Shown piece after piece: positions 57,370-64,000 of a DNA stretch of 64,000 nucleotides (the stretch's first letter is position 1; every line of letters begins with the position of its first letter). The stretch spans positions 558,001 through 622,000 of the forward strand of contig REGP01000001.1 of the NCBI GenBank assembly GCA_004134995.1, read 5' to 3'. The notes beneath the pieces were generated by a model. The model was not told the DNA's origin and made no database searches. It saw only the letters and a program-made list of their open reading frames with translations. A program made the position numbers and the translations under genes. This DNA is from Oxalobacteraceae bacterium CAVE-383 (GTDB lineage: Bacteria > Pseudomonadota > Gammaproteobacteria > Burkholderiales > Burkholderiaceae_D).

Positions 57370-59688
57370 TTACTCCTGCGCGCGCAGCGCAGTCGCCTTC
57401 AGTTTCGATTCCAGCCCGCGCCCCTTGCGTGCGCGTTTGCCGATATGCGGCGCCAGCCCGCTGGCCGACAACACGATTTCATGCGGCGTGCCGTTGCGCT
57501 TGAGCACCGACACAACCACGCCTTTCTGGCTGATGGCCTGCGCGGCGATCAGTTTTTCCTTGGGTTCGAGATCCATCAGGATCACGCCGCGGCCGCCGCT
57601 CGAAAGCGTCTTGCATTCATCCATGCCGAACACCAGCAGACGGCCTTTTTCCGACAGGCAGGCCACCGCGCTGGCATTGGCGGCAACCGGGCGCGGCGGC
57701 AGCGGCTGATCGCCTTCGTCGAGCGTAATGAAGGTCTTGCCGCCCTTGACGCGGCTCAGCATGTCGCCGGCCTTGGCCATGAAGCCGTAGCCGGCGTCGG
57801 ACGCCAGCAGCAGGCGCGAATCGCCCGGGCCCGCGAAGTAATGCAGCACCTGGCTGCCGCTGGCCAGATCGATCAGGGTAGTGATCGGCACGCCGTCGCC
57901 GCGCGCGTTGGGCAGCATGGCCACCCCAACCGAGTAGACCCGGCCGTTGGAGCAGAACACCAGCAGCGGATCGACCGTGCGGCATTCGAACGCCCCGTAT
58001 AGCCCGTCGCCGGCCTTGAAGGTGAATTGCGCGGCGTCATGGCCGTGGCCGGTGCGGGCGCGCACCCAACCCTTTTGCGAGACGATGACGGTAACCGGTT
58101 CGTCGATGATTTTTTGCTCGACCACCGCCTTTTCGGCGGCTTCGATCAGCGTGCGGCGGGCATCGCCGAACTGTTTTTCGTCGGCTTCGATTTCCTTGAT
58201 GATCAGGCGCTTCATGGCCGATGGATTTTCCAGCAGATCCTGCAGTCCGGCCTGTTCCTTGCGCAATTCGGCCAGTTCCTGCTGGATCTTGATGGTTTCC
58301 AGCCGCGCCAGCTGGCGCAGCCTGATTTCAAGGATGTCTTCAGCCTGGCGGTCGGACAGCCGGAAGGCTTCGATCAGCGCCGGCTTCGGTTCATCCGACT
58401 CGCGGATGATCTTGATGACCTTGTCGATATTGAGCAGGATCGCTTCGCGGCCTTCCAGGATATGGATGCGGTCGGCGATCTTGCCGAGCTTGAATTTGCT
58501 GCGGCGGGTAACGGTGGCGAAGCGGAATTCTATCCACTCGCGCAGGATTTCGCCCAGGCCTTTCTGGCGCGGGCGGCCGTCGCCGCCGATCATCACCAGA
58601 TTGATCGAGGCGCTGGTTTCGAGCGAGGTCTGCGCCAGCAGCGCATGCATGAATTCGGTCTGGTCCTGGTTCTTCGACTTCGGCTCCAGCACCAGCCGCA
58701 CCGGCGCATCGCGGCCGGATTCGTCGCGCACCGCATCCAGCAGCGCCAGGATGGTCTGCTTCTGCAGCAACTGTTCCGGGCTCAGCGTTTTCTTGCCGAG
58801 ACGGATTTTCGGATTGGTCAGTTCCTCGATTTCTTCCAGCACCTTCTGCGACGAGACGCCCGGCGGCAATTCGGTCACCACCGCCTGCCACTGGCCGCGC
58901 GCCAGTTCTTCGATTTTCCAGCAGGCGCGCACTTTCAGGCTGCCGCGTCCATTGGCGTACATATCGGAGATCGCCGCCGCCGAGCTGATGATCTGGCCGC
59001 CGCCGGGGAAGTCGGGGCCGGGCACCATTTCCATCAGCGCGGCGTGCGACAGCTTCGGATCGCGGATCAGCGCAACGGCGGCCTTGGCGATTTCGCGCAG
59101 GTTATGCGAAGGAATTTCGGTCGCCATGCCGACCGCAATGCCGGAAGCGCCATTGAGCAATGCGAAGGGCAGCCGCGCCGGCAGCAATTTCGGTTCCTGC
59201 GTGGAACCGTCGTAGTTCGGCTGGAAATCGACGGTATCCATGTCGATTTCGTCGAGCAGCAATTTCGAGATGGGCGTCAGGCGCGCTTCGGTGTAACGCA
59301 TCGCCGCCGCGCTGTCGCCGTCGCGCGAGCCGAAATTGCCTTGGCCGTCGATGAGCGGGTAGCGCAGGGAAAAATCCTGCGCCATGCGCACCAGCGCGTC
59401 ATAGACCGATTGGTCGCCGTGCGGATGCAATTTACCGAGCACTTCGCCGACCACCAGCGCCGACTTGCGCGGCTTGGTGGCGGAACCGAGTCCGAGTTCG
59501 TTCATCGCGAACAGGATGCGGCGCTGCACCGGCTTCTGGCCGTCGGCGCCGTCCGGCAGCGCGCGTCCCTTGACCACCGAAATGGCGTAGTCGAGGTAGG
59601 CGCGTTCGGCGAACGTCGTCAGGGTCAGCGTTTCGCCTTCGGGTGCGGGCGGTTCGGGCGGGGCAAACAGATTGGCTTGTTCAGACAT
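57370..59688 (-). CDS. parC: DNA topoisomerase IV subunit A
   Basis: A 772-residue type IIA subunit. The breakage-reunion domain has the active tyrosine Y132 ([11 protein letters not shown]), the arginine just before it, and the quinolone region [20 protein letters not shown]. At the positions of E. coli ParC Ser80 and Glu84 it has Gln and Asp. The C-terminal beta-pinwheel lacks the GyrA box, so ParC rather than GyrA. It lies downstream of parE and the transglycosylase on the same strand. Confidence 0.95.
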   Translation of the reverse strand: MSEQANLFAPPEPPAPEGETLTLTTFAERAYLDYAISVVKGRALPDGADGQKPVQRRILFAMNELGLGSATKPRKSALVVGEVLGKLHPHGDQSVYDALVRMAQDFSLRYPLIDGQGNFGSRDGDSAAAMRYTEARLTPISKLLLDEIDMDTVDFQPNYDGSTQEPKLLPARLPFALLNGASGIAVGMATEIPSHNLREIAKAAVALIRDPKLSHAALMEMVPGPDFPGGGQIISSAAAISDMYANGRGSLKVRACWKIEELARGQWQAVVTELPPGVSSQKVLEEIEELTNPKIRLGKKTLSPEQLLQKQTILALLDAVRDESGRDAPVRLVLEPKSKNQDQTEFMHALLAQTSLETSASINLVMIGGDGRPRQKGLGEILREWIEFRFATVTRRSKFKLGKIADRIHILEGREAILLNIDKVIKIIRESDEPKPALIEAFRLSDRQAEDILEIRLRQLARLETIKIQQELAELRKEQAGLQDLLENPSAMKRLIIKEIEADEKQFGDARRTLIEAAEKAVVEQKIIDEPVTVIVSQKGWVRARTGHGHDAAQFTFKAGDGLYGAFECRTVDPLLVFCSNGRVYSVGVAMLPNARGDGVPITTLIDLASGSQVLHYFAGPGDSRLLLASDAGYGFMAKAGDMLSRVKGGKTFITLDEGDQPLPPRPVAANASAVACLSEKGRLLVFGMDECKTLSSGGRGVILMDLEPKEKLIAAQAISQKGVVVSVLKRNGTPHEIVLSASGLAPHIGKRARKGRGLESKLKATALRAQE

Positions 59689-59750
59689 GGGGCGATATCG
59701 GTTTTATTCTAAGGGGGATCAAATGTTTGCTATGACTTCGCGGCGGCCGG

Positions 59751-60602
59751 TCAATCCATGCTGACCGGAGCATCCGGCATCAGCTTTGCGCGCGGCGCCG
59801 GAATCACCATCGTGACGCGGGTTGCCTTTACGTTCGTATCGGCCGCGGCGTCGAGATTGCAGTTCGCGCAATTCGCGCGGCCGCGCGCCACTTGCGCGCC
59901 AGGGGCGTACAACTGATAGAACTGCGATACCAGTTGCACGTAATTGCGGGTTTCCGGGAAAGGCGGAATCCGGTTGCGGTATTTCTGCACGGCGCCTTCG
60001 CCGGCATTATAGGAAGCCACGACCAGTTCCGGATGTTGCGGAAACAGGTTTTCCAGATCGCTGAGGTAGTGCGCCGCCAGCCGGATATTGGTGGCCGGAT
60101 CGGTGAGCTTTTTGGCGATCGAGCGCTTCTTGTCGGCATGCAGGCCGTAGCGCTCGGCGGTGGCCGGCATGATCTGCATCAGGCCGATGGCGCCCTTGGA
60201 AGACACCGCGCCAGGATTGAAGCCGGATTCGGTGGCCATGATCGCGTTCAGCAGCGCCGGCTCGAGATGGAATTCGGCCGCCGCGCGATCGACCAGGTTT
60301 TCGTATTTCCTGCGGTCGGGATGACTGGACAGATAGCGCAGCAGTGGATTGCCCTGGCGGCTTGGATTCGCATTCAGGCCCGCTGCCGGCAATCCGCGGC
60401 CGATGGCGCCGGAATCAAAATCGCCGTCGCCGTGCATCATCAGCTTGTAGCGGGCATCCAGCGCTTCGGTGGCGAAATGGGCATTCCCGTCGCCATCGAA
60501 ATAACCGTAGATATCGGCATGCGCGGATTGGCCGGCCAGGCCGAGCAGCATGCTCAGCGCCAGGCCTGCAATCGTTCGAACGCATGACCGCATGGTTTTC
60601 AT
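59751..60602 (-). CDS. Exported lytic transglycosylase (Slt family)
   Basis: A 283-residue SLT-domain enzyme. The signal peptide is in IAGLALSMLLGLAGQSAHA. The catalytic Glu is in IMATESGFNPGAVSSKGAIG, followed by LMQIMPATAERYG and ASYNAGEGAVQKY, the full family set. It cleaves peptidoglycan to anhydro-muropeptides in the periplasm. The start ATG overlaps the parE stop by one base (TGATG), so it is coupled to parE, and parC follows 62 nt later. A C-x2-C pair near the C-terminus is unusual. Confidence 0.9.
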   Translation of the reverse strand: MKTMRSCVRTIAGLALSMLLGLAGQSAHADIYGYFDGDGNAHFATEALDARYKLMMHGDGDFDSGAIGRGLPAAGLNANPSRQGNPLLRYLSSHPDRRKYENLVDRAAAEFHLEPALLNAIMATESGFNPGAVSSKGAIGLMQIMPATAERYGLHADKKRSIAKKLTDPATNIRLAAHYLSDLENLFPQHPELVVASYNAGEGAVQKYRNRIPPFPETRNYVQLVSQFYQLYAPGAQVARGRANCANCNLDAAADTNVKATRVTMVIPAPRAKLMPDAPVSMD

Positions 60603-62602
60603 CAGATATCCGCTTCCGCTTCGTTGCCGTGTTCTTCGATCCAGGCGCGCCGCGCGGCGGCTTCGCCTTTGCCCATCAGCATGGTGAAGCGCGCTTCCGA
60701 TGCGATCTGGTCGAATTCGCCCAGCGCCACCGGCAGCAGGCGGCGGGTATCCGGATTCATGGTGGTTTCCCACAGTTGTTCCGCATTCATCTCGCCCAGG
60801 CCCTTGAAGCGCGAAATGCTCCAGCCGCCGTCTTTCACGCCGTCCTTGCGCAGCTTGTCTTCGGTGGCCAGCAGTTCGCCGTCGTCCAGCGCGTAGATCT
60901 TCTGAGCCGGCTTCTTGCCGCGCGCCGGCGCGTCGACGCGATACAGCGGCGGCCGCGCGATGCAGATATGGCCGCTGGCGATCAGCTTGGGGAAATGCTT
61001 GAAGAACAGCGTCAGCAACAGCACCTGGATATGCGAGCCGTCGACGTCGGCATCGGACAGGATGCAGATCTTGCCGTAGCGCAGGCTGCCCAGGTCGGGA
61101 TTGTCGTTGTAGCCGTGCGGATCGACGCCGATGGCCACCGCGATATCGTGAATTTCATTATTGCCGAACAGCCGGTCGGGTTCGGTTTCCCAGGAGTTCA
61201 ACACCTTGCCGCGCAAGGGCAGGATGGCCTGGAATTCCTTGTCGCGGCCCATTTTGGCGGAGCCGCCGGCGGAATCGCCCTCGACCAGGAACAGTTCGTT
61301 GCGGCCGGTATCGCTGGATTCGCAATCGGTCAGCTTGCCCGGCAATACCGCCACGCCCGAGGACTTTTTCTTTTCGATCTTTTGCGCCGAACGCAGCCGG
61401 CTTTGCGCCTGTTTGATGACCAGTTCAGCCAGTTTCTTGCCGTATTCGACATGCTGGTTCAGCCACAGCTCCAGCGCCGGGCGGCAGTAGCCGGAAACCA
61501 GCCGCACCGCATCGCGCGAGTTCAGCCTTTCCTTGATCTGGCCCTGGAATTGCGGATCCAGCACTTTTGCCGACAGCACGAACGAGACGCGCGCAAACAC
61601 GTCCTCCGGCAGCAGCTTGACGCCTTTCGGCAGCAGCGAATGCATTTCGACGAAGCTCTTGACGGCGCCGAACAGGCCTTCGCGCAGACCGGATTCATGG
61701 GTGCCGCCTGCTGAAGTCGGAATCAGGTTGACATACGATTCGCGCACCGCATTGCCTTCCTCGGTCCAGGCCACCACCCACGCCGCGCCTTCGCCCTCGG
61801 CGAAGCCTTCGGCCTCGGCGTTGGCATACTGTTCGCCTTCGAACAGCGGGATCAGCGGATCGGCATGCGAGGCTTGCGCCAGCGATTCCAGCAGATAGCC
61901 GCGCAGGCCCTGATCGTACTGCCATGTCTGCTGCTCGCCGGTGCGCGCCGTGACCAGCGTGACCTTGACGCCGGGCAGCAGCACCGCCTTGGAGCGCAGC
62001 AGGCGCTGCAGCTCGGGCTGCGAAATCAGCGGCGAATCGAAATATTTCGGATCCGGCCAGACAGTGACCCGGGTGCCGCTTTTCTTGTCGTCGCGGCCGG
62101 CCGCGCGCGAGGTCAGCGGCTCCAGCACGTCGCCGTCGGCGAAGACCAGCTTGTGCACGCCGCGGCCCTGGTCGTCCTTGCGCCAGACGTCGATTTCGAG
62201 GCGTTTCGACAGCGCATTGGTGACCGATACGCCGACCCCGTGCAGGCCGCCCGAAAAGGCATAGGCGCCGCCCGAACCCTTGTCGAACTTGCCGCCCGCG
62301 TGCAGCCGGGTAAAGACGATTTCGACGGTCGGGACGTTTTCCTCGGGATGCATGCCGACCGGAATGCCGCGGCCGTCGTCTTCCACCGCGATGCTGCCGT
62401 CGGTATTGAGCGTGACCACGATGTTTTTGGCGTGGCCGCCCAGCGCTTCATCGGAGGCGTTGTCGATGACTTCCTGGATGATATGCAGCGGGTTTTCGGT
62501 ACGGGTGTACATGCCCGGGCGCTGCTTGACCGGTTCCAGGCCTTTCAGGACGCGGATCGATGATTCGCTGTAGTCGGACGGGGTAGTTTTCTTGGTTGCC
62601 AT
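60602..62602 (-). CDS. parE: DNA topoisomerase IV subunit B
   Basis: A 666-residue GHKL ATPase subunit. Motifs: EVIDNASDEALGGHAKN, DDGRGIPVGMHPE, and GGLHGVGVSVTNALS in the N-terminal ATPase; EGDSAGGSAKMGRDKEFQAI, read in parts, and PLRGKVLN in TOPRIM; DADVDGSHI for metal. The length and start fit ParE rather than GyrB. It forms an operon with the transglycosylase and parC. Confidence 0.96.
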   Translation of the reverse strand: MATKKTTPSDYSESSIRVLKGLEPVKQRPGMYTRTENPLHIIQEVIDNASDEALGGHAKNIVVTLNTDGSIAVEDDGRGIPVGMHPEENVPTVEIVFTRLHAGGKFDKGSGGAYAFSGGLHGVGVSVTNALSKRLEIDVWRKDDQGRGVHKLVFADGDVLEPLTSRAAGRDDKKSGTRVTVWPDPKYFDSPLISQPELQRLLRSKAVLLPGVKVTLVTARTGEQQTWQYDQGLRGYLLESLAQASHADPLIPLFEGEQYANAEAEGFAEGEGAAWVVAWTEEGNAVRESYVNLIPTSAGGTHESGLREGLFGAVKSFVEMHSLLPKGVKLLPEDVFARVSFVLSAKVLDPQFQGQIKERLNSRDAVRLVSGYCRPALELWLNQHVEYGKKLAELVIKQAQSRLRSAQKIEKKKSSGVAVLPGKLTDCESSDTGRNELFLVEGDSAGGSAKMGRDKEFQAILPLRGKVLNSWETEPDRLFGNNEIHDIAVAIGVDPHGYNDNPDLGSLRYGKICILSDADVDGSHIQVLLLTLFFKHFPKLIASGHICIARPPLYRVDAPARGKKPAQKIYALDDGELLATEDKLRKDGVKDGGWSISRFKGLGEMNAEQLWETTMNPDTRRLLPVALGEFDQIASEARFTMLMGKGEAAARRAWIEEHGNEAEADI

Positions 62603-62723
62603 GCGGTGAAATGGTTGTTCCGGATGCCGCCCGGCAAGCCGGACGAGGGTGAATTTTCCTGCATTCTAAATGAAACGGCGCCGGGGCATGCTGTTACGGA
62701 TGTTTCCGGGTGTAAATCATGGC

Positions 62724-63893
62724 TCATTTGCTCAATGCCCGCATCGCCTGTTCCAGTCCGTCTATCGTCAGCGCATACATGCGGTTGCCCACCAGTTGCC
62801 GGATCAGCTCGATCGAATGGCGGTATTGCCACAGATTGTGCGGTTCCGGATTGAGCCACACATGGTGCGGGAAATTGCCGGTAAAGCGCTGCAGCCAGAC
62901 TGCGCCGGCCTCGGCGTTGCTGTATTCCACCGAGGCGCCGGGCTGCAGTATCTCATACGGACTCATGGTGGCGTCGCCGACGAAGATCAATTTGGTGTCG
63001 GCCGGGTAGGTTCTCAAGACCTCCCAGGTCGAAAAGCGCTCGGTCTGCCGGCGCCGGTTGTTTTTCCACAAGTAATCGTAGACGCAATTATGGAAGTAAT
63101 AAAACGCCATGTTCTTGAATTCGCTGCCGGCGGCCGAAAACAGTTCTTCGGTGCGCGCGATATGGTCGTCCATCGATCCGCCCACGTCCAGCAGCATCAA
63201 TACCTTGATATTGTTTTTGCGCTCGGCCTGCATTTTGATGTCGAGATAGCCGGCATTGTTGGCGGTGGCGCGAATGGTGTCGTCGAGCGCCAGTTCCTCT
63301 TCGGCGCCGGTGCGGGCGAATTTGCGCAGCCGGCGCAGCGCGACCTTGATGTTGCGGGTGCCGATTTCGCGGTCGGCGTCGTAATCCTTGAAGGCGCGCG
63401 CGTCCCACACCTTGACCGCATTGCGCTGGCCGCCGCTGCCGCCGATGCGTATGCCTTCCGGATTGGCGCCGCCGTTGCCGAAGGGCGAGGTGCCGCCGGT
63501 GCCTATCCATTTGTTGCCGCCTTCGTGCCGTTCCTTCTGTTCTTCCAGCAATTCCTTCAGGCGCGCCATCAGTTTGTCGTAGCCGAATTTTTCCAGTTGC
63601 GCGCGCTGCTCAGGCGTCAATTCACGCGCCAGGCGCTGCAGCAGCCAGTCGGCAGGAATTTCCATGTTTTCGTCAAATACCGTTTCCACTCCCTTGAAGT
63701 AACGGCCGAAAGCCTGGTCGAATTTGTCGTAGTAGGCCTCGTCCTTGACCAGCGTGGTGCGCGCCAGGAAATAGAAGTTGTCCAGCGACGGCTCGATCAC
63801 ATTTTTCCGCAGCGCTTCCAGCAGCACCAGGAACTCCCGGATCGATACCGGCAGTCTGCCGTCTTTCAGCGCGAAGAAGAAATCGATCAGCAT
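62724..63893 (-). CDS. VWA domain protein, CoxE-like
   Basis: A 389-residue protein. The N-terminal 110 residues are helical; a Gly-rich linker (TGGTSPFGNGGANPEG) precedes the VWA domain, whose MIDAS is LLDVGGSMDDHI. In relatives such proteins are encoded beside an AAA+ ATPase of the MoxR family and together remodel metalloenzymes. No MoxR gene is within the window on the right edge; the next gene is a GNAT enzyme. A terminal YALTIDGLEQAMRALSK helix is typical. Confidence 0.88.
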   Translation of the reverse strand: MLIDFFFALKDGRLPVSIREFLVLLEALRKNVIEPSLDNFYFLARTTLVKDEAYYDKFDQAFGRYFKGVETVFDENMEIPADWLLQRLARELTPEQRAQLEKFGYDKLMARLKELLEEQKERHEGGNKWIGTGGTSPFGNGGANPEGIRIGGSGGQRNAVKVWDARAFKDYDADREIGTRNIKVALRRLRKFARTGAEEELALDDTIRATANNAGYLDIKMQAERKNNIKVLMLLDVGGSMDDHIARTEELFSAAGSEFKNMAFYYFHNCVYDYLWKNNRRRQTERFSTWEVLRTYPADTKLIFVGDATMSPYEILQPGASVEYSNAEAGAVWLQRFTGNFPHHVWLNPEPHNLWQYRHSIELIRQLVGNRMYALTIDGLEQAMRALSK

Positions 63894-63920
63894 GATGGAT
63901 GAGGCAATGGAAGCAGCGCG

Positions 63921-64000
63921 TCAGGCGCCGCCGCGTCCCAATTTATAGTGCAGATGCGAACGCACCGCCGGCCATTCGGGGGCGGTGATCGAAAACACCA
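63921..64000 (-). CDS. GNAT-family acetyltransferase, C-terminal end (partial)
   Basis: Twenty-five terminal codons of a gene that begins right of the window. VFSITAPEWPAVRSHL then HYKLGR matches the C-terminus of RimJ/RimL-type GNAT acetyltransferases, where the final strand and helix read similarly. Only the end is visible, so the substrate is unknown. Confidence 0.65.
   Translation of the reverse strand, partial: VFSITAPEWPAVRSHLHYKLGRGGA

Noticed and set aside
58027-59712. A 561-codon open frame antisense to parC
   Set aside because: Shadow of parC; no recognisable domain and no ribosome site.

Overview
The window reads as a chromosomal segment of a betaproteobacterium of the order Burkholderiales, most likely family Oxalobacteraceae (the Herbaspirillum / Herminiimonas / Collimonas neighbourhood). 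This is inferred from the gene order cysS-alkA-accA-tilS and smpB | ratA-rnfH-guaB-guaA, from the strong G/C third-position bias, and from protein resemblance. No database search was run. Genes are densely packed and mostly intact. I see no rRNA, tRNA, CRISPR array, insertion sequence or prophage.

Layout. 1-4.5 kb: cysS end, alkA-like glycosylase, accA and tilS, then small convergent genes (DUF3096, PsiF-like, coiled-coil membrane protein). 4.5-6.6 kb: a CpxAR-like two-component pair. 6.7-11.2 kb: smpB, ratA-rnfH and guaB-guaA. 11.2-15.6 kb: an accessory stretch with a Phd/ParE-type toxin-antitoxin pair, a small unknown protein with a long conserved leader, an O-antigen-type flippase and a VirK/YbjX protein, the last two overlapping. 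15.6-22.9 kb: ArsR/AHSA1 pair with two palindromic operators, HD protein, giant Lhr helicase and DUF72 protein. 23-29.5 kb: flavin monooxygenase, split chromate transporter, orphan substrate-binding protein, and two cupins divergent from a PcaQ-like LysR. 29.6-33.8 kb: a compact chemosensory-like module (membrane kinase with internal Hpt, MCP-tip protein, CheX-like phosphatase, CheY-like receiver). 33.8-39 kb: copper-type TonB receptor, stand-alone Hpt plus RcsB-like regulator, and small exported or unknown proteins. 39-42.7 kb: vanA-vanR and a divergent MFS aromatic-acid permease, with two VanR-type operator palindromes. 42.8-45.9 kb: HDOD protein, the second copy of the leader plus small protein, and low-GC unknowns. 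46-49.7 kb: a second OmpR-type pair, a glycosylase, a lipoprotein and a RelE/XRE toxin-antitoxin pair on an apparently leaderless promoter. 49.7-51.8 kb: htpG with a textbook sigma-32 promoter. 51.8-53.1 kb: a low-GC island with a perfect 29-bp inverted repeat and a tandem duplication of small exported proteins. 53-57 kb: MocR regulator divergent from an EamA exporter, RidA and an aminotransferase. 57.3-64 kb: parC, parE, lytic transglycosylase, a VWA protein and a GNAT end.

The most novel signal is the pair of loci at 12.2-12.7 kb and 43.8-44.35 kb. Each has a leader of about 205-211 nt whose predicted hairpins keep pairing despite base changes. Each leader sits directly before a paralogous protein of about 100 residues. 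The leader blocks are more conserved than the proteins, which suggests an uncharacterised cis-regulatory or functional RNA coupled to an unknown small protein family.
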